A stretch of DNA of 64,000 nt from contig NZ_CP141266.1 of the NCBI RefSeq assembly GCF_030540775.2, forward strand, positions 461,501-525,500, given 5' to 3'. The notes under the pieces are model-generated. The model was given only the letters and a program-made list of their open reading frames with translations. It ran no database searches and was not told where the DNA came from. Position 1 is the first letter of the stretch, and each line of letters opens with the position of its first letter. Positions 1 through 9,376 of the stretch are shown one piece after another. This stretch comes from Flavivirga abyssicola (GTDB lineage: Bacteria; Bacteroidota; Bacteroidia; Flavobacteriales; Flavobacteriaceae). Made by a program: the position numbers and the translations under genes.

Positions 1-542
1 AAAAGGCTTTGTGTATTGGCATCAATAAAATTACCACCTTCAATCTTTCGAACTACACCTTCAATTGGTGTTTTTGAAACTAGCTTTCCATTGGCATCTA
101 ATTCATATAATTGATAATCATTACCTCCTGCAAAAATTTGAACTTTACCATCATTCTTTATCACTGCTACTTCAGAAAATCGCACTTTATGTTTTGGTTG
201 AAACTTCCATAATAACTTGCCTATACTATTATAACAAGAAATATATCCGTTAGCATGTGCTGTTATTAATTCATCATTACCATCACCATTAATATCTGAA
301 GCTTCTATTTCAAATAATACCGCTGGTTCATCTGTTTTTTTGTGCCATAATTCCTTGCCTTCAATTGTGTGGCTTGATAAGCTACCATCTAACTCTCCCA
401 AAAACAATATGCTTTCACCATTAACTTCAGCGATAACAGAATGTCTTATTGCATTTCCTTTTGTAGAAAAATTTTGAGCTAAACCTATTTGAACTAAAAA
501 GGAGGTAAGTAATAATATTATAGTTTGTTTTATTTTATTCAT
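1..542 (-). CDS. FG-GAP/PQQ-like beta-propeller secreted protein (3' end missing)
   Basis: The 5' part of a minus-strand gene that runs off the left edge; about 180 codons are visible, starting at the ATG at 542-540. The N-terminus is a signal peptide (MNKIKQTIILLLTSFLVQ, then a likely cleavage after IGLAQ). Propeller-type repeats follow, including the FG-GAP-like calcium-loop motif SDINGDGNDELITAHANGY and the phrase GKLLWKF. The two GH150-like proteins at 19837-22662 and 22672-25488 carry almost the same phrases (DINGDGIDEIVTANADGY, GDLLWKF), so all three share the N-terminal propeller. The catalytic part, if any, lies outside the window. It could be a third GH150 paralogue or a propeller-only binding protein; this cannot be decided here. 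Confidence 0.8.
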   Translation of the reverse strand, partial: MNKIKQTIILLLTSFLVQIGLAQNFSTKGNAIRHSVIAEVNGESILFLGELDGSLSSHTIEGKELWHKKTDEPAVLFEIEASDINGDGNDELITAHANGYISCYNSIGKLLWKFQPKHKVRFSEVAVIKNDGKVQIFAGGNDYQLYELDANGKLVSKTPIEGVVRKIEGGNFIDANTQSL

Positions 543-1058
543 AATTATTAGAATTTCGCTTTTTAGACTCTAAAAAAGAAAAAAGGCTTAATCTAAAAAA
601 ATAAAGAATTTCGGTTTTTGACCTTTTGGGTCAAAAACCGAAATTCTGTTATTTAGATTCCCGTTTACACGAGAATAACAACTTCAACGGAAACCCCGAG
701 GCAGAACCTCGAGGAATTATTTTCGATTAAATTAAGCCTACACTTTAATTTCTATTATTTCTAGAATTAAAACTTACAAATCATTAAAACTAAATCTTTA
801 ATTTTTCTATTCATTTTTAAACAGATTGTAGTATTAATTTAATTTCATCTCTCCAAAATGAGGACAATCTTCCTTAAATCACGAGTCAACTTCAACGATG
901 TTGCGACTTCCGAGCATTAGAACGTTATTCACTGATTATCTGATAGTTAGTTAAAATATTTTTTAGATACATTTTATTTACTCTAGAATACATTTAACAA
1001 TTTATATATCTCCAATTTTATATAATCAATAAAAATTTAACAATTAAACTAAGAAATT
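543..1058. other. Gene-free divergent intergenic region upstream of the GH82 gene
   Basis: This 516-base AT-rich region separates the minus-strand propeller gene (start 542) from the plus-strand GH82 gene (start 1059), so it should hold both promoters. Its left part is a dispersed repeat (605-735). I found no convincing Bacteroidota promoter consensus (TTG then TAnnTTTG) at the expected distance, and no RNA gene. Confidence 0.6.
605..735. repeat. Dispersed intergenic REP-like repeat, copy 1
   Basis: It starts with a perfect 19-bp stem (AGAATTTCGGTTTTTGACC at 605-623, its reverse complement at 629-647, loop TTTTG). Then come ATTTAGATTCCCGT, a GAGAATAACAACTTC block, CAACGGAAACC and a small hairpin CGAGG-CAGAA-CCTCG. 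The same order of blocks recurs at 25740-25855 and in part at 27105-27262 and 27690-27780. It sits between divergent genes, so it is not a simple terminator. Confidence 0.75.
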
Positions 1059-2648
1059 ATGAAATTAAAACTATTTATTTTGCTCTTATGCTTAAATGCA
1101 ACGATAATGTTTGCACAAAACGAAAGCAACTTTTACAATCCAAACAAAAATGGAAATGCAACTGTAACTATTAACAATTTAACAGGTGTTAAAAGTAATG
1201 CTGACAGTAATAGGCTTAACAATGCCATAGCATCACTTTCTAATACTGTTTCACCAAATGGTAAAAAGGGAGGTACACTAACCTTATTACCTAATGGAGG
1301 GATTAAAACGTTCTATCTAGAAAGAGTTAATATTTTAAGTAATGTTCATCTTAAAATAGACCCTTCGATAACTATTGAATCTGTAACCAATTCTACTATG
1401 ATTTTTAGGATAGGAGAATCTGCTTTTGCAGAAAATGTAGCACTAACTAATATTGATGAAAATTCTAATGATAGAAGTAAGGCTTTTAAGGTTAGACTTA
1501 GAGCCGCAGTAAATACAAAAGAGTTTGTTGTTAAAGTTGGGCATGTTACAAACTTTAAAATATCCGGAATCGATATTACTGACAATTATACTAAAATAGC
1601 TGGAATTGGAATGTCCACGCAAGCGCAATCTTCAGATAAGAATAAAATACCAAGAAATGGTGTGGTAAAAAACTTAAGAATTAGAAATGCACATGTAGGC
1701 TATGGCTTAATTCAAGCACAAGCTTCTAAAAATGTGTACTTTAGAAACTTAAATGGTAAGGGCGGGATTACGTTACGTTTAGAATCAGGTGACGACCCAT
1801 TGTTAAAAACGACAGGATCTTCTATAGATCGAGTTTTTGGAAGAAACATTGTTGTAACAAATGGAGATGCTGCTGTAAATTTATCTCCACATAGATCAAA
1901 TCAGGGTTCTGTTGATGTTAAAGGTATTAAAGCCTTTGGTTCTACTTGGGCAGTACAGTGTTCTGCTGGTTTTATTGGTAGAGAAGGTACATCAAATGGA
2001 GCTCAGGATAATAAAGGAACATTCAGTAGCGTAAAATTAAGCATCAGTAAAATTGTTGGGAAAGCAAATACAGCCCAAATTAAATCAAAAGATTTCAAAT
2101 ATTTTAAATGTGATACAGGGCAAAGAGATGGCTATGTTGCTGCTTTCACAGATGAAGTTAAAAGGACGTATTCTAGTGTACGAGGAGAATCTATAGGAGG
2201 AGGAAGGACTACTGCTTCAACGGGTTGTACAGGTGGTGCCAATAATGGTTGCTATGCAACTAGCATCACATTCCCTGCTAGTAGTAACATAACAGGAACC
2301 TTTCAATGGTCTGGAAGCGGAACTTACGGAAATACTGTACCATCTTGTTCTAGCAGTAGTAAAATTACTTCTTCTAAAGAAACTTCAAATACAGACTTTG
2401 ACACGGAAACGGAAACTGGCGATAATTTCTCCATATATCCAAATCCTACATCAGGAATTGTAAACATTAATACTGAAAAAGGAAGTGGTATTAATATTTA
2501 CAATTCTATGGGCTCAATTGTAAAAACTATAAAAAATACTGGTAAATCCAATGCTATAAATGTTAATAACCTTGCTAGGGGCTTATACATTGTAAATACA
2601 GTATCGCCAGCTGGAAAAGTAAATACAAGCAAATTAGTTATAAAATAG
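1059..2648 (+). CDS. GH82 family, iota-carrageenase-like, T9SS-secreted
   Basis: A secreted right-handed beta-helix protein of 529 residues, predicted to cut beta-1,4 linkages in iota-carrageenan-type galactan. The signal peptide is MKLKLFILLLCLNATIMFAQ. The core segment from about residue 212 (NAHVGYGLIQ) through GGITLRLES and NLSPH aligns without gaps with what I remember of the Alteromonas fortis enzyme. Its active-site residues Q222, E245, D247 and H281 fall on Q219, E242, G244 and H278 here, with identical spacing. The second acidic position is therefore glycine; D245 and D246 follow directly. A Cys-containing insert (about 385-430) precedes a T9SS type A sorting domain from about residue 455 (NFSIYPNPTSG, ending TSKLVIK). 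It is one of only two enzyme genes on the plus strand. Family confidence is high; activity is uncertain because of G244. Confidence 0.82.
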   Translation: MKLKLFILLLCLNATIMFAQNESNFYNPNKNGNATVTINNLTGVKSNADSNRLNNAIASLSNTVSPNGKKGGTLTLLPNGGIKTFYLERVNILSNVHLKIDPSITIESVTNSTMIFRIGESAFAENVALTNIDENSNDRSKAFKVRLRAAVNTKEFVVKVGHVTNFKISGIDITDNYTKIAGIGMSTQAQSSDKNKIPRNGVVKNLRIRNAHVGYGLIQAQASKNVYFRNLNGKGGITLRLESGDDPLLKTTGSSIDRVFGRNIVVTNGDAAVNLSPHRSNQGSVDVKGIKAFGSTWAVQCSAGFIGREGTSNGAQDNKGTFSSVKLSISKIVGKANTAQIKSKDFKYFKCDTGQRDGYVAAFTDEVKRTYSSVRGESIGGGRTTASTGCTGGANNGCYATSITFPASSNITGTFQWSGSGTYGNTVPSCSSSSKITSSKETSNTDFDTETETGDNFSIYPNPTSGIVNINTEKGSGINIYNSMGSIVKTIKNTGKSNAINVNNLARGLYIVNTVSPAGKVNTSKLVIK

Positions 2649-2671
2649 GTATTATTTATTGTTGGTATGAT

Positions 2672-2813
2672 AAAAAAGAGGGGGGCTAAAAAGTGCCATT
2701 CTGAATGAAATGAAGAATCTCAATAAATAATAATTCATTGATTTTTAAATAAATAAGATTTTTCGCTTTGCTCTGAATGACAAAACAAATTACTTTTTAG
2801 CCCCCTCTTTTTA
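2672..2813. terminator. Long inverted-repeat element between convergent genes, probable bidirectional terminator
   Basis: The left arm AAAAAGAGGGGGGCTAAAAAGT-type sequence (2673-2694) is matched by its reverse complement at 2792-2813, with one extra G in the left arm. Between the arms lies a second imperfect inverted repeat (TGCCATTCTGAATGAAATGA at 2694 against TTTCGCTTTGCTCTGAATGA near 2761). It sits between the stops of GH82 (+) and a sulfatase (-). This fits a terminator built from an inserted repeat element. Confidence 0.6.
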
Positions 2814-2851
2814 ATGAGACTTTTAAACGATATATAGATTTAAAATAATTT

Positions 2852-4300
2852 TTAATGCTTTGCATCTTCAAAGTAAGCCTCTAATTTTTCTATAATTTCT
2901 GGGTGTTGAGATGCTAAGTTTGTTGATTCTGCTTTATCGTTCTCTAAATCGTAAAGCTCATAAAACCATTCATCAGATTTAATAGATGTTATTTTAAAAA
3001 GTTTCCATTTGCCACTCCGAACGACTTCATATTTAGGTTTCTTGCTATACTGCCATTCCCAATATAAATAATCATGTTTTTCCTGTTTTTTTGTGTCTCC
3101 CAAAATTGTGGGAAGCAAGCTTAAGCCATCTATGTCCTTTGGAGTTTTTACACCTGCTAAATCACAAATTGTAGGTAATACATCCCAAAAGGCACTGGGG
3201 TGATTTGATACAGAACCTGATTTTACTTTACCTTTCCAATGCACTATAAAAGGAATTCGTATGCCTCCTTCATATAAATCTCTTTTATGCCCTCTTAATC
3301 CTCCTGAGCTATCAAAAAATGACATATCCTGACCGCCTTCCCCAGATGGTCCATTATCACTTGCAAACATGATTATTGTATTTTCTTCGAGATTCAATTC
3401 TTTTAATACCTCCAAAATACGCCCAATATTACTATCCATTTTGGTTATCATCGCTGCATAGGTTAGATTGGGTTCTTTTTGAGCACAATATCCATCAACA
3501 TATTGACTTCCGTAGCCTTCTCCCTTTTTAGCTCCCCCTCCTACTTCTTTTGGGGTTTCTGGCCAATTAAACCCTCTATACATTTTTTTTGCTTCTTCTT
3601 GTATAGTCAATTCTGCATGAGGAATGGCAAAAGGTAAATACAGAAAAAAGGGATGCTCTTTATTTTCTCTTATAAATTGAAGTGCTTCTTTTGCAAACTC
3701 ATCATGGCTGTATGTCCCTTTACCTTCTATATAATGTCCTTTTTCATCGCGTATCCCAATATTTTCCGTATATTTTACCTTGGTATGATTACGCCACAAA
3801 TACTCTGGGTAATAGAAATGCGCAAACCCTTGATTATCAAAACCAAAATAATGATCAAAACCTTGTTGGTTAGGACTATTCTCTGAAGTTGCTCCTTTGG
3901 ATAAGCCCCATTTTCCGATAATTCCAGTTTTATACCCTCTGGGTTTTAATAGCTCGGCAATGGTCACATCATCGGGGTCAAGCAATTGCCCGTTTCGTGT
4001 TACAGAAGCATTTCCCATATGTTTGCCCGTCATTAAAGCACATCTGGATGGAGAACAAACCGTTTGCCCTGAATAATGGTCAGTAAATCTTAACCCTCCT
4101 TTCGCCAATTCATCTATTATGGGTGTTTTAATTTTTGTTTGTCCATAAATGCCAACATCTCCGTATCCTAAATCGTCTGCTAAGATGTAAATAATATTCG
4201 GCTTTTTATTTTTATGAAGTGAATCTGCCTTCGGTGTATTTTTATGCTTTGAGCAGCTCAAAATTGTAATAAACACAAATAAAACATAGGTCTTTGGCAT
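2852..4300 (-). CDS. S1 family sulfatase, lipoprotein
   Basis: A formylglycine-dependent sulfatase that removes sulfate esters from sugars, probably at the periplasmic face. I start it at the ATG at 4300; the longer frame to 4339 begins with GTG and puts 13 residues before the signal peptide. From 4300 the N-terminus MPKTYVLFVFITILSCSK is a lipoprotein signal with the lipobox ending at Cys. The metal-binding ADDLGYGDVGIYG block and the maturation motif CSPSR (Cys about residue 82) with the downstream LMTGKHMGN are intact. A GKWGL motif and HDEF/ASDNGPS blocks follow. It is the last gene of the left minus-strand block, 77 bases after the esterase-GH42 gene. CSPSR with NGPSGEGG resembles arylsulfatase A-type subfamilies; the exact S1 subfamily and the sulfate position cannot be read. 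Confidence 0.9.
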   Translation of the reverse strand: MPKTYVLFVFITILSCSKHKNTPKADSLHKNKKPNIIYILADDLGYGDVGIYGQTKIKTPIIDELAKGGLRFTDHYSGQTVCSPSRCALMTGKHMGNASVTRNGQLLDPDDVTIAELLKPRGYKTGIIGKWGLSKGATSENSPNQQGFDHYFGFDNQGFAHFYYPEYLWRNHTKVKYTENIGIRDEKGHYIEGKGTYSHDEFAKEALQFIRENKEHPFFLYLPFAIPHAELTIQEEAKKMYRGFNWPETPKEVGGGAKKGEGYGSQYVDGYCAQKEPNLTYAAMITKMDSNIGRILEVLKELNLEENTIIMFASDNGPSGEGGQDMSFFDSSGGLRGHKRDLYEGGIRIPFIVHWKGKVKSGSVSNHPSAFWDVLPTICDLAGVKTPKDIDGLSLLPTILGDTKKQEKHDYLYWEWQYSKKPKYEVVRSGKWKLFKITSIKSDEWFYELYDLENDKAESTNLASQHPEIIEKLEAYFEDAKH

Positions 4301-4377
4301 CTTTAATTCTGTTTGTTTTGTTAGACCAAAATATGACACTTAGCATGACACTTAGTTTAATTTGGAATTGTTAAATT

Positions 4378-7300
4378 TTAATTTTTTGAGATAACTTCTA
4401 CAAAAAAAACATCATTTGGCTTCAAGGTGGGTTTATTATTAACCGGAATACCTTTTATTAAATCTTTACAGATAATCTCATCACTTCCATTTAAAGAAAT
4501 GGATAAAGTAGCATCTGATTTTCCGACATTGACAACAGATAATACGTTATTTCCAAATTTATTCTTCACTACTTTCCAAATACAACCTTTTGGTCCTATT
4601 TTGTTTTCTTCAGAAACTGAAACCTCTGGTAAGAGTTTATTACTTTTTAAAATAGAAAGCGCTTTTTCTTTAACTTCTAAAACTGAATCTAAATTAATTA
4701 AAGTGCCTTTTCCCTTTGATAATTTTTGAATGGCCTGTCCATATTCATTTTTCAATATACTTTCATCATCTATGATAATAGTACCCCCTTTATTTAAATA
4801 AGATTGGAGTGCATTCAATTCATCTATAGTTACATAAGGTGTTTTATGAATTAATATAACATCCCATGCTTCATTATTTTGTTTATTGATAATATCTTTG
4901 GTTACAAAACCTAAGGATGTCCCTTCAAAGTGTAATGCTTCGTATAGTTCAAACAGATCATCCATGTATGCCTTCTTATTTATGGCTGATGTTTTAGAAT
5001 AAAATATACGTAACGGTTTTCTTTGACGCTGCATGGCCATAATTTCTTCAGAATATGAATTCAAATCAATTAGGGTGGTTGCAACTTCATTAGTCACTCT
5101 TGGTTGTTGGTTATTTGACCCCGCATATCCTTTATCATTTATAGCCTTTTTGGAAATAGAACCATCAGCTTCTCTTGGCCAATACCAAATTTGACTTGCT
5201 GTCATGCCATAACTATGCGCCAGCCAAAATGAAGCTCTAGCAAACTTAGGGTCTAGATATAAATTTCTTGATCTAACCGTTGATAGATAGTGTAACTCCG
5301 AATTAAAATTGATTTTATTTGGGCTTACCGATTTCATAAAATCGTAACCCATACATAATTCTCGCCACTCAAAAGCGTAATGTGCTTCCCATTCATGTGG
5401 TTTTCCCCATATTCTTGTGTGGTCTGCTCCAGAATCGTTACCAACAATACCACTTAAATCTGTTAAAGCTTCTAAATCTATTCCGTGAACTCTTTTATTC
5501 TCTGTCCAAAGACTTGGCATAATTTTTAAATGCACTTTAGCTTCGGGGTCATGTTTAGTAATTTCAGATTTTAAGAACGTGTACCAATCTGTAACTCGAT
5601 CCATATTAAATGAAGCCCAGTCGTACCATATTGGTGTCCCCTTGTATGTAGTACTTAACGGGATATCTATAAACACATCGTTAAAACTTGAATAGTTTGT
5701 TTTCCAAACATCATTTAATGCATTTATATCTTTATGTTTATTTTCTAACCATGATTTAAATTTCTGAATTGTAAACTGAGAAACACCTCCTGATGCCCAA
5801 GGTAATTTTTCTTTATTTGGAAATTTATATGTGTAAAAGTGTGGCTCGTTACATAACATATACCCCAATTTGGTATACCTTTTTCCAGCCATTTCTGGAA
5901 CAATATAACTTAATAGTTTTTTTTGAAGTTCCTTTGCACCAGGATTGTCAATATCATAGGCTGTATATGTATCTTCACGCATACTAAAATTTGGTCCATA
6001 GCTATCTTTTGCCCATTTCGGAATGTTCTTATGATTCATAAAAATAAAACCTAGAGAGCCATCAGGTTTTGTTTCCAAATTATCACGAATTCGTTTGCTT
6101 ATAGCTCCATCTTCACTTACGACCTGTGTTGGGGTTATAAAAAATCCATCTAAATCACCATGGTATTCTGTTAGTTCTTTCGTATTAGGTTTCCAAGTAT
6201 AATCTGTTATAAAAATCGGACGATTATTAAAGGTTAGCTGGTCTTTATCTAGAGTAATTTTTGTCCAATCTACTTTTGGACTTGGTTTTCTAAATTCTTT
6301 TTTTTCAATTAATAAATTTAGAGTTTTGGTTGCATCATCTAACATTAGAATAACATCTTCTCTTTCAAAATTTGGAAGATTATTAGCCATTTTAACAGCA
6401 TCTTTTTTGAATGACTGCACTTTTTTAAACAACTTCAAATTTGCCTCAATATTTTTTTCATCCCAATCAGCAAATTTTAAAAAGATCTCAGCAGTTCTAA
6501 CCGTGGTTTTTTCCTTTAAAACGTCAATATTCTTTTTTTCTGCCTTTTTAATAAGGTTTTTTAAGGTTTTAATCTTCTCTTTTGCTTGACTTTTTAAGGA
6601 TGTTTTTTTTGTTGGTCTTACAAATGATGTATTTTGCTTTTTTGTATTGTTAAGAAGTCCTTTTCCAAAAGCAATACCCAAACGTTTTTGTCCTTCTGCA
6701 TTATAATGAACATTATCAGGATGCTTTGGAAAATCCTCCCATGATTTGTCTGTAGAGGTTTTTATAAGTATAGATTTTGAATCCTCTTGTGCAAACTGTA
6801 CCATATTATCCCGTACCATTTTTGCACCACCTTTAACACCATATCTAGAATTTATTTGCCCAAAAACGAATGGCATTTCTGGAACATTAAATTCAGATCT
6901 GTAAGCAGTAACCAAATTTTTTAAATTCTGCTTGTAACCTTTCGCAGCAACTTCTAAGGTGGCATCATTTTCACCTTGCATCCATGCTAAACCAATGATT
7001 TTATATGTTTTGTTTTGGCTTTTTAATGCTTCTAAGTTTGTCTTTATATCAGAAATATGGAGTTCATATAATTTTAAGCTTTGCTTAAACTTCGCTTTTT
7101 CAACAGCTTTTGCTTTTGCTTGCGACCAATTTGGATTCCATGCACCATAAAGCGCTGTACCACCTTGTGAGCGTTTTATAAGTAAAAACTCTTGATTTGG
7201 ATTAGACTCTGCTAATGTTAGCCCCAATAATAGCTCTGGACCAAAACGTTTTGTGAAATTGTATTTCTCACTAGGCTTATTATTGTAATAAGATAAAGGG

Positions 7301-7542
7301 TTTGCAGGTTTTCCATTAAAGCTTAGAAGCACTCTATGGGATATTTTTTCAATTCGTTGTTTAACGTCTTCACTTAATTCATCATAGTTCCCTGCTCCTG
7401 CCATATTAGACTGACCTGCTAAAAGCACAACTTGGACAGGTTCAACCTGAGGTTCTAAAATTGTTGTTGCTTGAAGCTTATAAGAGCTATTGAGCAACAC
7501 TAAAGTCGTTAATAATATAAAAATACACCCTTTTTTCAACAT
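4378..7542 (-). CDS. Fusion of SGNH/SASA carbohydrate esterase and GH42-like beta-galactosidase
   Basis: A secreted 1054-residue bifunctional protein. The signal peptide covers about residues 1-26. Residues 36-300 form a SASA/sialate O-acetylesterase-type SGNH hydrolase: the nucleophile is S45 in LLAGQSNMAG, block WMQGEND is at 188-194, and the D276/H279 pair is in HPDNVHYN. A lysine-rich, probably helical linker covers about 310-420. Residues 425-800 form a TIM barrel with the GH42-type acid/base CNEPHFY (E566) and nucleophile NSELHY (E749). A trimerisation-like domain (about 845-960) and a small beta domain complete it. A GH-A neighbour such as GH167 is an alternative to GH42. The next gene (GH110) ends 7 bases upstream, so the two are co-transcribed. 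The likely role is to remove an acyl group and then a terminal beta-galactose; an acylated substrate is inference. Confidence 0.82.
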   Translation of the reverse strand: MLKKGCIFILLTTLVLLNSSYKLQATTILEPQVEPVQVVLLAGQSNMAGAGNYDELSEDVKQRIEKISHRVLLSFNGKPANPLSYYNNKPSEKYNFTKRFGPELLLGLTLAESNPNQEFLLIKRSQGGTALYGAWNPNWSQAKAKAVEKAKFKQSLKLYELHISDIKTNLEALKSQNKTYKIIGLAWMQGENDATLEVAAKGYKQNLKNLVTAYRSEFNVPEMPFVFGQINSRYGVKGGAKMVRDNMVQFAQEDSKSILIKTSTDKSWEDFPKHPDNVHYNAEGQKRLGIAFGKGLLNNTKKQNTSFVRPTKKTSLKSQAKEKIKTLKNLIKKAEKKNIDVLKEKTTVRTAEIFLKFADWDEKNIEANLKLFKKVQSFKKDAVKMANNLPNFEREDVILMLDDATKTLNLLIEKKEFRKPSPKVDWTKITLDKDQLTFNNRPIFITDYTWKPNTKELTEYHGDLDGFFITPTQVVSEDGAISKRIRDNLETKPDGSLGFIFMNHKNIPKWAKDSYGPNFSMREDTYTAYDIDNPGAKELQKKLLSYIVPEMAGKRYTKLGYMLCNEPHFYTYKFPNKEKLPWASGGVSQFTIQKFKSWLENKHKDINALNDVWKTNYSSFNDVFIDIPLSTTYKGTPIWYDWASFNMDRVTDWYTFLKSEITKHDPEAKVHLKIMPSLWTENKRVHGIDLEALTDLSGIVGNDSGADHTRIWGKPHEWEAHYAFEWRELCMGYDFMKSVSPNKINFNSELHYLSTVRSRNLYLDPKFARASFWLAHSYGMTASQIWYWPREADGSISKKAINDKGYAGSNNQQPRVTNEVATTLIDLNSYSEEIMAMQRQRKPLRIFYSKTSAINKKAYMDDLFELYEALHFEGTSLGFVTKDIINKQNNEAWDVILIHKTPYVTIDELNALQSYLNKGGTIIIDDESILKNEYGQAIQKLSKGKGTLINLDSVLEVKEKALSILKSNKLLPEVSVSEENKIGPKGCIWKVVKNKFGNNVLSVVNVGKSDATLSISLNGSDEIICKDLIKGIPVNNKPTLKPNDVFFVEVISKN

Positions 7543-7549
7543 AAATCCA

Positions 7550-9361
7550 CTATTTAAACTTAATTCCCTTATTCCGTTTGATTTTTAAGCTTTTTTTAGA
7601 TGACTCATCTGCTTTAACAAATTTCTTTATATCACCTTTATAAACATTGTTTTCAATAACTACATCTTTACAGTTTTTAAAATCAAACATATGTGCATTT
7701 GGAAACTTTGATTTAAAAGCATCAACTTGTTTTATTGTATTACCTTTAAAAACGAGGCCTTCTAATCGGTCTGCCCAAACAATCCGATTTTGAAACGTTT
7801 CGATAATGTTGTCTTCAAAAATAATATTGCGGTCGTAAATTTCTGTTTTATCAAAACCTTTTCCCAATCTAGGAGACACCCATAAAACAGCATGTTCTGC
7901 ACCACCATGTGCACAATTAATAAAATGATTATTTCGAATTATAACCTCATTTACAGCTCCAGATTCATACCAAAAAAATGTTTCCCCTCTCAAACCTATG
8001 GATGACATTTCGGAAGATAAGATATTATTTTCTATTACAATTTTCTTAGGTGTTTTTATCATTAAATTTCGCGCTCGATGCTTGGTAATACGGCAATTAC
8101 GAATAGTATATGTAGGATTCCATGTTTTATTTTCTAAAATATCATCTTTTGATAGGGTCTTAGGTAATTTGTTTTTAAATGTTAATTCGGTATACTTTTC
8201 GTTGATAAACTTAGCTTTTACAACTTCATTGACTTCTCCTCGTTCTGGACTTGGTTTTTGAATAAACCAGACCTCATCACCAACATCTGCAAACTTAAAC
8301 CCTAGCTGTTCGAAATGCTGAAGCTTAATTCTAACTGTATATTCGTCCAAAATAGCGTCTACTGTCACATAGGTACCATGAACATTAGTACCATCGTCTA
8401 GCATACCCTCAAATCGGCAATTTTCCACCAGAATATCGCCTTTACAATTGGCAAAATGTGTAGCATCTGCCGTACTTGAAATATATCTATTTGAACCTTC
8501 TCTAGTATAGGTACCCGAGTTTAAAATCTTTATATCCTCTGTACGTTCAAATAAAAAAGCCATACCTAAGGCATGATGCACAATTATGTTATCGTAAGTT
8601 ACATTTTTGCTTTCTTGAGTTTGAAATGCAGGTGCGTATCTATTAAATTCATTCCCGCCTTTTGCTGCTATTACAGATCCTTTTGGTGGATAATGACGCA
8701 TAGACTGATGGATTCTATAAATTCCATTTTCAAGTTTTTCAACTTTTTTCGGCGTTAAGTGCTGCCCGTATGCTCCATAGAATGTCGATTTGGTTTTAGG
8801 GTCGAAACAATGTGCATGACCAAGTTCACGAAACGAGAACCCATCAATGTTGGGAAAGGATATTTCGTTATCCTTAAAAGACCACGAATGTCCATCGATT
8901 ATAGGTTTAACATCAAACCATTTTTCTTCTTTATTAACACTTAAAACTTCGGCTTCAAAAGTGAAGGGAATATCCCAATCTATAACCACATTTTTCACAT
9001 CAATTTTATTGCAATTTTCAAATTGAAATGGTGCCATACGGCCATGAAAAATAAACTCTGATCCATTACCTTCAACTTCTACGGAATTAAAGTTTTCAAA
9101 TCTGAATCCTACATATTTATAGCCATTACCATGATTGGTAATAAATGAGAATTTGCTAAATGCATATTCAGGTAGAAATTTATATATCCCTTTTTCAAAA
9201 ACAAGTTTGATATCCTTATCCTTTGCATTTTGTATGGCTTCTCTAACTCTAGTAGTAATATCGTCTTTACTGTGCTTTATATGTATAATCTCAGTAGCAT
9301 TTACTTCTACGACTGTACAAAATAGGGTTAAGAAAAAGAGAATTAAAAGTTTACTATTCAT
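7550..9361 (-). CDS. GH110 alpha-1,3-galactosidase
   Basis: An exo-enzyme that releases alpha-1,3-linked galactose, the linkage joining the repeat units of carrageenans. It is a 603-residue right-handed beta-helix with a signal peptide (MNSKLLILFFLTLFCTVVEVNA). The family signature is clear: STADATHFANCKG around 296-308 and FEGMLDDGTNVHGTY around 317-331. D299, D322 and D323 have the same spacing as the catalytic aspartates D321, D344 and D345 that I recall from a marine Pseudoalteromonas GH110. Repeated beta-helix phrases such as VIENN and IRNNHF support the fold. It lies 7 bases upstream of the esterase-GH42 gene and 15 bases after a sulfatase. Together they suggest sequential alpha- and beta-galactose removal from desulfated ends. 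Confidence 0.88.
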   Translation of the reverse strand: MNSKLLILFFLTLFCTVVEVNATEIIHIKHSKDDITTRVREAIQNAKDKDIKLVFEKGIYKFLPEYAFSKFSFITNHGNGYKYVGFRFENFNSVEVEGNGSEFIFHGRMAPFQFENCNKIDVKNVVIDWDIPFTFEAEVLSVNKEEKWFDVKPIIDGHSWSFKDNEISFPNIDGFSFRELGHAHCFDPKTKSTFYGAYGQHLTPKKVEKLENGIYRIHQSMRHYPPKGSVIAAKGGNEFNRYAPAFQTQESKNVTYDNIIVHHALGMAFLFERTEDIKILNSGTYTREGSNRYISSTADATHFANCKGDILVENCRFEGMLDDGTNVHGTYVTVDAILDEYTVRIKLQHFEQLGFKFADVGDEVWFIQKPSPERGEVNEVVKAKFINEKYTELTFKNKLPKTLSKDDILENKTWNPTYTIRNCRITKHRARNLMIKTPKKIVIENNILSSEMSSIGLRGETFFWYESGAVNEVIIRNNHFINCAHGGAEHAVLWVSPRLGKGFDKTEIYDRNIIFEDNIIETFQNRIVWADRLEGLVFKGNTIKQVDAFKSKFPNAHMFDFKNCKDVVIENNVYKGDIKKFVKADESSKKSLKIKRNKGIKFK

Positions 9362-9376
9362 TTTACAAGTTTTTAA

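Noticed and set aside
1059-2648. Pectate-lyase-like interpretation of the beta-helix protein
   Set aside because: The gapless match of the Q/E/H landmarks and surrounding phrases to GH82 is more specific.
4301-4339. GTG start for the first sulfatase
   Set aside because: The ATG at 4300 gives a proper lipoprotein signal; the extra 13 residues have no function.
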